Below the pieces are notes generated by a model that made no database searches, had not been told where the DNA came from, and saw only the letters and a program-made list of their open reading frames with translations. The translations under genes were made by a program, and so were the position numbers. A DNA stretch of 64,000 nt from Gorsachius magnificus (lineage: Eukaryota; Chordata; Aves; Pelecaniformes; Ardeidae), in assembly GCA_034008185.1 (NCBI GenBank), contig CM067081.1, positions 105,161,265-105,225,264 of the forward strand, in the 5' to 3' direction. This document shows positions 13,927 to 26,300 of the stretch, in pieces (position 1 is the stretch's first letter; every line of letters starts with the position of its first letter).

Positions 13927-15548
13927 GAGTCTTTTTATAGCAGAGGAAACAACATAAGGCTAAACAAGTTGGCCTGTCTAGACGTAACCATAGGGAACAC
14001 TAAAGCCTTACCTCTCCTTCAGGAAGGAGGGAGAGAGGGTGTGTATGTGTGCAGAATCGTAATAGTTACTGTCAGCCAGGAAAAAGCAAACTGCACATAC
14101 CAGGAGTCCATCTGGAAAGGGCCAGCTATGGAGCCAGTACACAGAGATGCCTATTTATAGCTGTCCCTAAAGGAAGCTCCTGCTCACACTGTCTGCATCC
14201 CCATCCCCCTCACAAAATCCTTCTCACCCTCCCTTGTGCCACCAAATGGGCTCTGGGGTTTCTGGGCTTACACAGCGAAGTAGCAGCTGTGCAGCTCCTC
14301 CTTGCATCCCATGCATTTTGGCACAGCATCCGGCTGCAGCAAACACCAGTGGAGTCAGGGTTTCCGACTGACAAAGGATGCTGGCTACAGCACAGAGAGG
14401 GCTTCTTCAAACCAATCAACATTGAATTGGCAGGAAGAATTTAAGACACTGACCACATTTAAAATTCAATTTTCATGACCTGCAAGCAAAAGAAAATCAC
14501 TGACAGTCATCCTATGCCAGATGTGTAATAAAACCACCCTATAGGGCAGAAGTTTGAAACTTGGCTCTGATGTCACCAAGTACTAAATTAACCAAGCTTA
14601 AATATAAGTGTCTTCTCAAGATGGTTTTGTAGGCTCCATTTAAGCGACTGTGCTTGCCACTAGACCCGAGAAGTATGTTGGTGGTAAAGAAGCCTTTGAC
14701 AATTTTTCCAGCAATTTTTTTTTACTCCCTCATCTGCTTGTCTTCTGCCTAGAAAACATTGTATAACTCTACCAAGAAAATCAGTCTTGGACAAAATCAC
14801 CTTCAGCAGGTAGTGGCCCTCCTGTTATACGTATCTTTGAAACCCTTTTCAAAATGGGTGTTTCTTCTCTTTCAGCACCTCTTTGCCGTCCTCTACTAGA
14901 CTAAAAATAAAGTCAAAATTGTGCTTGGTGTCCTGGATGTTTTAGTCAAAGTGTCCTCATGTTCACCCAGCATGTATTTATATATGCACATATATTTATT
15001 GAAAAGGATTGCTGAGAGGATAGTAGTTGTGAAAGTAAATTAAGATATTGAATGGTGCAAAAGCATTATAACATCATTAAAGAATTACATCCAATACAGT
15101 GAAGGCAGGTGGGCCAGTTTTGTTTGTGAATTTTCCAAAGTAGTTGTGTTTGAATTAATTGTTGCAGCAACTAAGTATTTTGTGCTTACTTAACTACTAC
15201 TTCTGGCATTCTACGCTTAATGATGGAATAATAAAATGAGAAGGATATGACTTATGTAATCCTGTACCATAATATTTAAAGCTAACTCTCTGAGGGTATT
15301 TCAGTATAGCGTTACCATCATGGGATACACCGAAACTGTCAATACTGAGCAAACCTAACTCTTCCTGAAACTACGGGATGTGAGCCATTGCCACGCCATG
15401 TACTGCACCAAAGATGGCAAAACCATGGGAGTGTGATGGGAAAAAAGTCAGGGAAGGGGAGGGGAGGTTATGTGAATTTTATTTTTAGGCAGCCTGCACA
15501 GGTTTTGGAAAACTGTAGCCAGGAGCAAATTTGTGGTTTTACTGCTGG
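13927..15548. other. Non-coding DNA, no gene recognised
   Basis: A 131-codon plus-strand frame (14049-14444) lies here. It overlaps a minus-strand frame, has no domain and sits in a mildly GC-richer patch, so I take it as chance. The stretch at about 15.09-15.26 kb is low in repeats and rich in TTAAT and AATTA words, and may be regulatory DNA, without proof. Confidence 0.5.
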
Positions 15549-15850
15549 TGATCTATATAAATAATGTTTGGCTTTGCTGTCATCTGTGATTGCCCAGAGA
15601 AGTGACAATGAGAATAGCGCTTCCAGGAACGCTGCTGTGGTGCAGCCACAGGAGCTGACTCATTTGGTGATGTTGTGTTGGTTAATGACACTTCCAGGCA
15701 CAATGTCAGAGAACAGAAATATTTCTGGCTTGTTCAAATGAACAGTGGGTAACGAACACCACCTCCAGAAATGATGGCACTGTGCTGTGTGGTAATAAAT
15801 AGCTGAGGCTTGCGCAAATGGCTAGTGAATAATCTCCACTGGGAAATAAC
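15549..15850. repeat. Possible degenerate tandem repeat, unit about 71 bp
   Basis: A c(t/c)tcca-type octamer recurs at 15620, 15691, 15762 and 15833, exactly 71 bp apart. Between them, ggcttg(nn)caaatg(nnn)agtg(nn)taa occurs at 15727-15752 and 15807-15832, with 19 of 26 positions the same by eye. A third AAATA...GGCTT cue lies near 15561-15573. Copies differ by small gaps, so this would be an old minisatellite if real. A perfect 14-bp palindrome (15714-15727, centred on aaatattt) sits in the second unit. A self dot-plot would settle it. Confidence 0.35.
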
Positions 15851-17813
15851 ATCAGAAGGAACATTCACTCCTGTGACCTTTTCATTAGATCTGAAACAGG
15901 ATCAGAGGGGCTGATGCTACTCTCAACAGGGACTTCTGTAAATTTACCTGCAACTGAGTTCACCACGTAACTTTAAGCTTCTGAAGGCAGGCAGCTAATC
16001 AAAGCCAGAGGGCAGTTCATCCCATCACAAAGGTATCTTAGGTGCCATGAGATGTATCTCAGTTGAGTTACATTGGTATAAAACCAGCATCGGTGACACA
16101 AGAATTTGGGTAAAAAATTCTGAGCGCAAGAACTGAGACTTGAAGCATGTCAGCTGCTAAGACATGCATGGCCTGGACTGAGGGCAGCAAAGCGATATAC
16201 ATCTCAGAAAGGCTTATGACCACTTATGTCACAGCAGAAGGCAAGGACATTTTTTACAGCAGCAAGAGGATAGTAGGAAACTACAGCAGACTGAAGCAAG
16301 GTGACTGCCTGTGCTGTCAGCGTTTACTTTCACAGGCATGCAGTGAACAAGCTGCTGTGGTGACTAAGGAATCTAAAAGATAGATGGCTCTGGGAATACA
16401 GCTCTTTAGACCTGTCCCCTGAAGTGAAAAAAAGGATATCGCCCAATGTGCTTCACTCCACAGACATCAGACACAAGAAGTGATACAAAGCTGCTATTTT
16501 CATAGCTTTCTTAAGGTTCCTAGCTTCAGCTAGTTGACAAGTTTGTGTAACTCTGCCAAGTTTTATTGTACAATTTACAAAACATTGGTTTTTATTTTAG
16601 GCCAGAACTGTTCATCTGCAAAACCCTGTAACAGGAGGAAGAAAGCAGACGCTTCCTTTGATATCCCGCATGTGAGCTTTACATTACCATTTTGTGTACA
16701 TATACCAGAACTTGGTTCAGCAGATTTCTTTCGAGTCCTTTCTCTCCCTCACACACATTCATGCAAGAGGATGCTATTGTTTTAATATACATTTTCCTTC
16801 CTTTAGAAGCCTTTTTTCTGGATGAAGGATATGATTCTTACCATGTTCACATTGTCAGACAAACGCTTGGAAAGCTGTAAGATGCTGCCTGTGCATAGGG
16901 CTGTAAATATTGACCTACCTTCTTCATATAGCTATCTCTTCAAGCTTGAGTTCTGAGAACCTTGTCTTTTTACAGCACAGCCTAGCCACAGGGACACCTT
17001 TCCACAGACCTGACTCTTCAAATAAGGAGGATCTGTTCCAGGTAGCACACGAAAGCCAAAATTCTTGCTGTGGGAATTACATTTTTCTTACAACATAGTT
17101 TATATTTACTTTGTTGTGTAGAGTGTAAAACTTTCCCATGAGTATTCTTCTAAAGTCTTCCCAAATGTATTGAACCTTTGTTAGGGGGGACAAGAGACTT
17201 AACTTCATGTGGAGCCCACTCAGTAAGAACAGCTGGGCTGACTTGCTTTGTAACGTGTTTCAGCTCCTACGTGTGAGGCAGCCTGAAATACTGATCCACA
17301 TGCACAGCTTCAGCTTCCTCTCTTCCCTTTTGGCATGGCTTTGGTTTAAGTATACAGTAAAAAAATGCTTCAGGTTTGACTATATAAATTGTTGGCAAAT
17401 CAAGCAGTAAGGTTATTACCAAGTAGCTGGCTGTGTTAAGCTGGTGCAGTGGCCATTGAATGCTGTGCTGAGAAAGCAGCCTTTAAAAGTTGGGGAGAAA
17501 ATAAAGGTACTCATTACACTTGCAGTGTGGAATTCAATAGTCTTGGAGTTACAGACAGCTGAGATATTTTACTAAATAATATATTTGAAGGAAGACATAT
17601 CTTTGACAAAAATTGCCATTTTCACAAAACAAGTTGCACCTCATAGAAAATCCATGTATTTCATAAGAAAACTTTCAAGACAATCAGCAGGAAAAATATC
17701 ACCTCTCAAACATAAATTACTAATGGTTAAAATAGATAGGCTATTTGAATATTTTATGAATAAAGTCTACTCCAGAAGGTTCTCTTTCCATTTTTCATTT
17801 CCTTCCCTCTCAC
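15851..17813. other. Non-coding DNA, no gene recognised
   Basis: Only short frames are seen. A frame at 16534-16785 includes a pyrimidine-rich run ending in AG before gccagaactg (about 16600), which resembles an acceptor, but no donor or recognisable peptide supports an exon. Confidence 0.5.
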
Positions 17814-17847
17814 TGCCACCACCGCCACTGCCACCACAACCACCACC
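17814..17847. repeat. Imperfect CCA triplet repeat
   Basis: CCACC/CGCCA/CTGCCA triplets form an interrupted (CCA)n array between a pyrimidine-rich lead (ttccttccctctc) and a short T-run. It falls in a short open frame as a proline run, which I treat as a by-product of the microsatellite. Confidence 0.75.
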
Positions 17848-20183
17848 TTTTTCCATCCAAAAAAGAGGAGAGTGCTGAGAATAAAATGCTTAAGCTGTTT
17901 GCACTATATATTCTTTATATATTTCTTTTAATTCATATCAACCCTTTAATTCTACATTATTTTGTACATTGCCATGTTTTGTCCTGTTTCAGTGTCTTCC
18001 ACAGCAACTTCTCTGTGTAAGAATTAGAACGTGTGCTGTGTTTTTCTTTCCATCACAATTTCTTGTGATTAGAAAATGGGATCAGACAATATAATCTGAT
18101 TAGTACCCTGTCCCCAGTGATTAATTATGGTGTTTCTCAACATCTCAGTGTCTGTGCAGGCTCCTTACTCCTGAAGAGGACAGACTGTCATGAGAGGGAT
18201 TGTTTTACCACTCCTTAAAATTTAGCCTGTAGTTAATAATATATTCCTATAAGAGACCATGAAAATTAGTCTCTGTGGTGGGATAAAACTGAAAGTTTTG
18301 AGTTTCAAAGTTACCAACGAATCAAGAATAGTGAGAAAATACATTTGAGCAACCATTTCCTTCAAGTCCCACTTTTGCAAAGAAACTAGATCTCTTACAA
18401 TATATCTGCAACCTTTACTCCCTTGATAAAATTAATCAAAGCTTTTCAGAGAAGTCTTTTTCATGCACCTATAGGTTGGGGGTTTCTTGGACTGCAACTT
18501 TTAGTGGGAAGAAAAAAAGGGGAGAATAAATTTTCCTCAAAACTTTTCATAAAGTTGTTATTAATATCATTCCATTTATTAAAGTTTTTGTTTACAATTT
18601 TAACTAAAATTAAACAACATCTTGCAGAAACAGCTGTGGTAATGGATTCAGTTCAAAACTAACAGAAAGTGCTTTAACATATTTTGTTAGCATCTGTAGT
18701 TTTGTGCACACTTCAAAAATTTGCACTGGCTCAAATTAAGCACTGGTATGTTACCTGGACCTTACATAATATGTGTGTTTCTTTTCCAAAGGGGTTTTCA
18801 GTTGGTCTTACGGTTTGGGATTATTGATAAAGGAATAGCACTTATTCTGGGCAACAGCTGGGGCTGGGCTATGTTGATAAGAAGTCTTTGTGTAAGGGCA
18901 ACGTATGATTTACTTGGAGTTTGGGTGGGGTTTTTTTCTTTTCATTTTTAACTGCTTCTTATCCAGCTTCTTTAATGATAAGACTTTGTCCATTCTGAAT
19001 CCCAGAAAAGCATATTTTTGTCCAGGTTCCTTTTCTCTCTTGAGCGGCATGGAACAGCTGCTGGGGAATTCTAGCCCGAAATAAAAGTGGCTTGCACTCT
19101 CTCCCTCTGCCTTATTCCTCCCAAGAAGAATTACTTTGCTTTGAAAGCACACTAATTATTCTGGAATAAAGTAATAGATATTCTATGATTTAGTGTTCCC
19201 ATGGGGGCGGGAGTATGCTGAAGTTAGTACTGAAGAATACTGCTACAGTTGCTCCAGTTAGTTTTCCTATTCAACTTTACTTTCTTTGGAAACAAATCCT
19301 TTCCCTCTTCCTTTTAGAGAAGAAAATAATTATGAGCAGGTGAAAAAGGGGGGAATGGAGGTCCTCCATTTTAACAAGAAGTCCATCAGTTTCATGAGTT
19401 ACGTGTCATAAAAGTGGGAGTTACGAGTTTGCCTCAGTCATCAACTTGAAAGGTATTTTTCCTTTCTCAGGAAACAGCTCCTTGTGATAAAGCAAGTACA
19501 AGACTGAAGAAACTGGTTGACCACATGAACTGTTGGTCCAGAGAGCAAGACGAAAAGGTTTTGCTTCTTTGCAAATGGCTCTAGGTAGGGAAATCCTCTA
19601 TAAAACCTTGACCCATTCTCAACTGATAAGAATAGTTACTGAAGTAATGAAGACGAGTCACACAAAGCTGCCATATGGCATATGAAGTAGTTTGAGGAAA
19701 AGGATTGCTACTATCTTATGAAAAAGTATCTTTTCTTTGGCCGTGGTATCTTAAGCTCTCCTGAACTGGATCATGATGATCTGTGTTCCCTGCAAAAACC
19801 TGGAGTTTTGTAAGACATTGCATTTCAGCTGAAATCAGCAGAGGTGCTACACAGCCTCTACTGATTCAATGTTCAATTACAAGTTGTTCAGATCTTGGAA
19901 TTTTCCTAAATGTGTCTTCTGGGACAAAAAGAAGTAGTTATATGTAGATGGCACCTGTCACCTTGCTGGGATATCAGAGAAGATAGGTTTCCTCCTTACC
20001 ACCTGCAATACATGGATGAAAACCACATCTTACTGGATCATATCTTGCAGGGATACACTGAGTTGGGAGAAACCACTGTCCTGGAGGAAGGTTTCACTGA
20101 GATTTCTCACATTGCTTTTATTCTTTTTCTTCTCCATCTTTTCTGTCTCTGCACAAAGTTGAAAGATTTTTCCATTGATGTAA
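17848..20183. other. Non-coding DNA up to the CR1 insertion
   Basis: No gene or mobile element is recognised. It is AT-rich with open frames of 100 codons or less. The stretch ends at the 5' breakpoint of the CR1 copy, where an in-frame TAA (20181-20183) directly precedes the CR1-derived frame. Confidence 0.5.
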
Positions 20184-20997
20184 GAATGCACCCTCAGCAA
20201 GTTTGCAGATGACACCAAGCTGAGTGGCACAGTTGGCACACCAGAAGGATGGGATGTCATCCAGAGAGACCTGGACAGGCTGGAGAGGTGGGCCTGTGTG
20301 AACCTCATGAAGTTCAACAAGGCCAAGAGCAAGGTCCTGCATCTGGGTCGGGGTAACCCCCGGCATCAATACAGGCTGGGGGAAGAAAGGATTGAGAGCA
20401 GCCCTGCTGAGAGGGACTTGGGGGTACAGATGGATGAAAAGCTGGACATGAGCCGGCAATGTGCGCTGGCAGCCCAGAAGGCCAACCGTACCCTGGGCTG
20501 CATCAAAAGCAGCATGGCCAGCAGGTCGAGGGAGGTGATTCTGCCCCTCTACTCTGCTATGGTGAGATCCCACCTGGAGTACTGCATCCAGCTCTGGAGC
20601 CCTCAGCACAAGAAGGACATGGAACTGTTGGAGCGTGTCCAGAGGAGGGCTACAAAAATGATCCGAGGGCTGGAGCACCTCTCCTATGAGGACAGGCTGA
20701 GGATTGTTCAGCCTGGAGAAGAGAAGGCTGCAGGGAGACCTGATTGCAGCCTTTCAGTACCTAAAGGGGGCCTATAGGAAAGATGGGGAAAATCTTTTTA
20801 GTAGGGCCAGCTGTGACAGGACAAGGGGTAATGGCTTTAAACTAAAACAGGGTAGGTTTACACTGGATATAAGGAGGAAATTCTTTACAACGAGGGTGGT
20901 GAAATCCTGGAAGAGGTTGCCCAAAGAGGTAGTGGAGGCTCCATCCCTGGAAACAGTCAAGGCCAGGTTGGACGGGGCTCTGAGCAACCTGATCTAG
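20184..20997 (+). pseudogene. CR1 ORF2 C-terminal fragment, frameshifted
   Basis: The translated fragment is the end of the CR1 ORF2 polyprotein (endonuclease plus reverse transcriptase, which copies CR1 RNA into the genome). The frame opens with [16 protein letters not shown] is the reverse-transcriptase motif C (catalytic aspartates), at 20202-20213. It continues with the typical [20 protein letters not shown], then [25 protein letters not shown] and [20 protein letters not shown]. Near 20701 about 8 bases are missing compared with the family pattern I remember, which breaks the frame. The remainder is in the next frame ([21 protein letters not shown] to VKARLDGALSNLI) and stops at 20995-20997. 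The endonuclease and most of the polymerase are absent, so this cannot be functional. The 186-codon frame on the opposite strand (20118-20678) is its antisense shadow. Confidence 0.93.
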
Positions 20998-21095
20998 TTA
21001 GCGGTGTCCCTGCTCACTGCAGGGGGGTTGGACTAGATGACCTCTAGGGGTCCCTTCCAACCCAAAACATTCTATATGATTCTATGATTCTATGA
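20184..21095 (+). mobile_element. 5'-truncated CR1 LINE (about 0.9 kb)
   Basis: CR1 is the main non-LTR retrotransposon of birds and moves by target-primed reverse transcription, which usually leaves 5'-truncated copies. This copy begins abruptly at about 20184, inside the reverse-transcriptase region. It runs through the end of ORF2 (stop at 20995-20997) and the short 3' untranslated region, with the diagnostic block ggttggactagatgacctc and then cccttccaaccc. It ends with repeats of the attctatg type at about 21071-21095. No target-site duplication was found, as is common for CR1. Its 3' end is nearly identical to the short copy at 27.27 kb, so both belong to one subfamily. Confidence 0.95.
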
Positions 21096-22780
21096 AAATG
21101 GTGGGACCGCTATGAACAAGCTTATAATATAAATTGAATAGGGATTTTGTTACAATGCTTGTGTTAAATCCCACTCCTGAAATTGCTATCTGATTCTGGT
21201 GGTGTGCTGGCATGTGTTTTCCACTAACTCCACTCCCTCTAAAAGGAACTATCAGTATGAAATTGTGGAAGGGGTACCACAAAACCTCATATGAGCATGG
21301 GTACAAATTGTTTCTCTTTGCTACTTCATTTTCACCATTCCGTGCCTTGAGGCTGATCCAAAATGTTGGAATAAACCTCCTCAATGGCATAATCATTTTT
21401 ACTGACAAAACTGTTAATCTCGGAGGACACAGATCCTGCAGAACACTTGATCCCACAAAAGACTTCGCAAACCCCATGCTTAGTTCTGACATGAGGCCAA
21501 TGTTTTCCCTTCTAAATGCAAACCAATGGCAAGAAGCAATCGCATCCCCTGAACTGTGTGGCAGAATTAGGCAAAAATAAAAGATAAATGTGTGATATCA
21601 GAAGTGAATGGAATGAGAGCTCAGGTGGCTATGAGGGGAAAATGCCTGCTCTATTTTTTTATTGTTATAATTAAATTTTTACTATTTTGAAATACATTGG
21701 AGTTTTTATGTAAAGAAACCATGGGACATAGCATTAATAGGGCTGTAGGTAAAAGTCACTTTCAAATTCAGAGTGTGATTTTTAGGTGTTCCCTGTTTGA
21801 TTTTTCAAGGACTCACCTTCCAGCTTTTGTGCCATGACAGCACTAAAAGCTTTGGTGATGCCAGCACCACAAGATGGTGCTGATGGCTGTCTGTCTGGAC
21901 ACGTTATTTGGCTATGACAGAGATCAGACATGAGGACTTCTTATGCAGTCAGGAATGCAAACTATGCATACTCAAGAAGAGATCAGCCAGAGGCCTTTAA
22001 TACCTATGAGACCTTGACTCCGTGAGCACTGAGGAGAAATTGCCAGGCAGACTTTGGAAGCAGAACTATAACCCGTAATTTGATGAGTCTAGAAGATCCT
22101 GAACATTGGCTCAAACTCAGGTAAGAAGCAGTAAGATATTAAAAAGCCTCTCAGCTACCAGAAGAGTGTTTAGTTACTCCCATTTGGGGGTGGACTTTGA
22201 TCATGCTGTTGTGATTCTACTGATCTACATACATTTGTTTCTTTCTGTTCTCCCCAGCCCTCCATAAACTAGATTAAAGGCTAGTATGATTGATACATGC
22301 AAAAGGTTGAATTCATCAAGCACTAGATCAGGGTCAGAAGGAATTTCCATTAAAAGCAAATTGGAAATAACCTGAGGAAGCCTGGAGGAGGAGCTGAGAG
22401 GGAAGGAAGAGGGGGCTGAACAATGAAATATTTCTCTGGAGCATTTGGAATGGATCACTCTCATATTCAAACTATAAGCAAACCACTCTGACATTGCAAT
22501 TTGGACAAATTTATTCCAATATAGTTTATAAAGTACGCTGATATTCTTTCTTAAGATGTGCAGTGCAGCATGGAGAGGTCATAATTTCAGGACTCATTTT
22601 GCTGAGGGAAAGAAAATGTCAGGACCCAGAAATGTGCAGAGGAAATTAAGACAGAAGGCACCTATGTTTCATCCATTTCCACAAGAAGTAGAAAGCATAC
22701 CAACCACTCCTTTTATTGGAGGGTGAAGTGAGGAGGGATTTGTTTTACTTTATTTTTAGATAATTGCTTTCATGGGTTTG
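21096..22780. other. Non-coding DNA between CR1 and the LTR
   Basis: Open frames of 122 codons (plus, 21212-21580) and 136 codons (minus, 21082-21492) overlap each other and show no known domain. A small hairpin with 8-bp arms (21862-21869 and 21875-21882, cagcacca/tggtgctg) is present. No mobile element is recognised. Confidence 0.5.
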
Positions 22781-22908
22781 TGTCATGGTTTAACTCCAGC
22801 TGGTGACTGAGCACCACCCAACCACTTGCTCAGTCTCACCCCCAGTGGCATGGGGGAGAGAATTAAAAGACTAAAAGTGAGAAAACTCATGAGTTGAGAT
22901 AAGAACAG

Positions 22909-22914
22909 TTTAAT
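22909..22914 (-). promoter_or_regulatory. LTR polyadenylation signal (ATTAAA)
   Basis: On the minus strand this reads ATTAAA, about 160 bp downstream of the LTR TATA box. That is a plausible distance for the end of the R region. It is the common variant of the AATAAA signal. Confidence 0.55.
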
Positions 22915-22918
22915 AATT

Positions 22919-22971
22919 GAAATAAAATAAAATAAATAAATAAAATAGCATAATAATAATAATAATAATAG
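22919..22971. repeat. AT-rich simple repeat inside the LTR
   Basis: (AAAAT/AAAT)n passes into (AAT)n on the plus strand, within the LTR between the TATA box and the polyadenylation signal. As I remember it, this LTR family carries a TTATTA run at this place, so it is part of the element that has since changed length. Confidence 0.8.
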
Positions 22972-23070
22972 AACATACAAAGCAAGTGATGTATGATGCA
23001 ATTGCTCACCACCCACTGACTGATACCCAGCCAGTCCCTAAGCTGCTGCCCCCTGGCCAGCTTTCCCCTA

Positions 23071-23080
23071 GTTTTTATAC
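23071..23080 (-). promoter_or_regulatory. LTR core promoter TATA box
   Basis: On the minus strand gtataaaaac fits a TATA box, placed near the middle of the LTR as expected for the U3/R border. Transcription from it would run toward lower coordinates. Whether it is still active is unknown. Confidence 0.6.
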
Positions 23081-23346
23081 TGACCATGGCATGATTTGGT
23101 CTGGAATACATCTTTGGCCAGTTTGGGTCAGCTTTCCTGGCTGTACCCCCTCCCGGCTTCTTGTGCATCTCCAGCCTTCTCAGTCGGTAGAGCATGAGAA
23201 GCTGAAAAGTCCTTGATTTGGTGTAAGCACTACTTAGCAACAACTAAAGCATCATCATCAACATTATTCTCATACTAAATCCAAAACACAGCACTATACC
23301 AGCTACTAGGAAGAAAATTAACTCTGCCCCAATCCAAACCAGGACA

Positions 23347-26300
23347 ATTTGGGTTTAATGGTTTTCTATGATGTTTCACAGCTAAGTCATTTACAAATAC
23401 CCATTTAGCCAGGTAAGTCTTAAATAAAGATACAGCCTTTAACTGCAATATTATTATATGACACATTCATTTGAAAGAGTAATGCACAATCCCTTTATAG
23501 CTGCTTTAATTTCCTTCACAGAAACTGTGCCTTAGACAGGAGACATATGTGGAGTGAGATACGGGACCATATGCTGAGCTGGCCTAAACTAACATAACTT
23601 CATTGACTAACAATTCTAATGTAGTGAGTACTAGATGAGAAATCAGCCATCAAATATGATTGAAACATTGTCAGCACTTTTTCCAGTTCTCCATCATTGC
23701 CATTACACCAGTTTCATGGCTAACTCTAGCAAATCAGCCAAGGAGGGCATTTCTCAGTATCGTGATCTAATGTGGTCATTGTGGTTTGGTATCTGGAAAT
23801 GCAGGAGAACACACTTGAGAATATAGCCTACACGAGAACAAAGAGGGTCTGTTAAGGCCGCCAAGTGAAAGAAAACTAAGTTCTTGACATGGTTCACTTT
23901 AATTCATAACCATGGAACATTAATAATAGATTTTTTCCTTTGTTATTGTGGAATTTCAAGCAGGGTGCTTCCTGGATACTCCAGGGACTGGTTATTGCTG
24001 GAATGTCTATTCTATACTGCACAATATATGGCAAGCACTTTGTATGAATGGCCTCTTGCATCTATAGCATGTGTAAGCAGGAGTTAGAGACAAGTTGGTA
24101 CTTGTTTGATATTATCATTTGTGTTATCATCATTTGGTGCACAGTTAAAAAAGAAGCTAAAATTATTCTCTGTTACCACCTGGCATTTTCTGGCAGAGTA
24201 AAATGTTGAATTTGGCCAATATAAGAACTGTACAGAGGGAGTTTAAACACATTCTGAGATTCAAATAATGCTGCACAATCTGAAATATCTTTGGTACTAT
24301 ATATGTATCCCAAGTAGAAAACCTGGGTGGGGAAAAATAAAAAAGAAAGAAAATTTAAAGAAATAGTTTTGGAACTTCAAAGGTGATTAATACTCATTTT
24401 AATTTGTCTGCAGAAGGAGTTTAAGTAAACAGAAACATAGTAAAAGTCAGAACTGAAAAAGATGCAGTACATTAAAACCAAGCAGTATCGAACATTGGCT
24501 GTTTTCTCTCAAAAATGCAATAAATCAGTGACTGATGAAACCAAAAAGCTCAGTTTACAGATCAGATTAAGCAGTCAGTACAAATTTATTGCTTTTGGAT
24601 TGAAAGTAATCACGCAACATTTGTAACCAACAGAAGAAAAAGAAAATATGATGCTTGTAACCAGGAAGGACCTGAATTAATTGCTACATATTTTTGTGCA
24701 CCCTCATTGACACTAATGGCTCCTGATGCACAGGTATCAGGTCACAGATGTTATTTTTTTCCAGTATTTCTACCCACACACACACACTTTGGTTTTTAAA
24801 ATTAAAAACTCCTTTCTGGCAAAGTTAGTATTGAAGAAAAAAACCATAATGTTTCATTTTAAAGTCTGATAGGAAGCCAGTTTAGGGACATGACTGCTGC
24901 ACATTATGTTGTGAACTTGGAGACCTCAGCTGTGGAATGAATCAATCTGGATTCCTCAGCCCCCCCTACTCAGCACAGGGGAAGGGTGTGACTCCATTGC
25001 TTCACTTTCAGCATCCCTGGCAAAGAGCTCCTGGACCAGCCTTCCTTTTGGCTCTGGGGAAAAGGCCCTAGCTGTATCAGCCTTCGGAGAAAATAATTGC
25101 TCATCAAAACGCGTAAGTTAAATAATCAAGTTAACGAGAAGCATGGCTAATAGAAAATGGGGAAATGATCACTGGCACAAACAAGTGGTCATGCTACGCA
25201 TCTTACATACAAGGCAGAACTGTGCATTACTTGATGGAGAGAAGTTTTTGAGGAGATTTACTGTCCTACACTTTGCTTTCATAATTCAATAGGTGTGATA
25301 TTTTTTATAGCCCTTGCTTGACCTTTGTTGATAGGGAGATATGCTGTGTAATAAATAGAGAACAGTGTTAAATTCAGAGGGAAAATTAAAATTTTTTTGT
25401 TTGTTTAGCTCAAAACAAAGGGGAGCAAATGAGGGAATAAGCTGATATTAATATTGTATTAAGGTTAACTTTTTTCCACTGAGAGACTAGCAGACATAAA
25501 CAAATGACTTCTGCCTGAAATGAAATTCAGCAGGTGACTATTAGAGAGTTCAGATTTTCCCATTGGGTTGCAACTTCTGTTATGGAAATTGAGAACATAA
25601 ATGCATAACTACTCCGGAATTCATGAATCTGATTTAACTCTGTGTGATTTATTAAGAGGTGGAAATTGAAACAATTCTGCTGACTGGCTTATTTTGGTTG
25701 GTGGTGTGAAATTCCTTCCCTGGGTTTAAAAAGTATTTGAAAAATGTAAAGTAGAGAAAGAATAGCTCAAGCTTTGAAAAGAAGCAGTCCATTGAACTGT
25801 GATTCTGTACCAGTAAAATTAGGATACACATCAAAAGCACCAAGTGATTTACCTTTCAAAATCAGTTTAACGTGTGAGAGAATGGCATGTCACTGTCCAG
25901 AGCTACGTGGCCAGATCACTGGAGCCTGAGGGAAAACCCTTGTCTGAAATGTTTCCACTGAGGTGAATTACAGCTAGCTTGGAGAAAAATATCTGAATTT
26001 TTTTTTTTTTTTACTTTGGTTCAATTGAAATCTCTGGCTTCCTTCACAAGGAATAGTAAAAACTCCAGAAACCTCTCATGTGAAATACAGAGCAACTTTT
26101 TTGTTTGACTTGGTTAATAAACTATGTAGAAACAATGCTGCTAGGAAGGAATTATGACCACTGCATAGTACATGAAGGAGGCTTTGAAGAAAAATTGAAC
26201 CCCAATACTTGAGTACAAACCAGATCCTGTAACCCAGGTTACAGGATTTGCTCATGGACTGAAGTTTAGCCTGATGATGCAGCAGGTTCCAGGGAACTGC

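Larger units (their letters stand above)
22781..23346 (-). mobile_element. Solo LTR of an endogenous retrovirus
   Basis: Read on the minus strand this about 566-bp unit starts tgtcctggttt and ends aaccatgaca, with the TG...CA ends of an LTR. I recognise the type from the genomes of modern birds, where such LTRs are abundant. The orientation is set by a TATA box and a downstream polyadenylation signal, both on the minus strand. No internal gag, pol or env sequence and no second LTR lie on either side, so this is a solo LTR left by recombination between two LTRs. The flanks gtttg (22776-22780) and atttg (23347-23351) fit a 5-bp target duplication with one change, which would suit an ERVL-like element. 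That class call is tentative. Confidence 0.88.

Noticed and set aside
14049..14444. 131-codon plus-strand frame
   Set aside because: Cysteine/histidine/leucine-rich chance peptide in a GC-richer patch, overlapped by a minus-strand frame; no domain.
20118..20678. Longest open frame in the window, 186 codons, minus strand
   Set aside because: It is the antisense of the CR1 reverse-transcriptase fragment. The plus-strand reading matches CR1 ORF2.
21082..21580. Overlapping frames of 136 codons (minus) and 122 codons (plus)
   Set aside because: They lie on opposite strands over the same bases, have no recognisable domain and start inside the CR1 tail on one side.
21862..21882. Hairpin with 8-bp arms
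   Set aside because: Too short for a microRNA precursor and within chance expectation for 64 kb.
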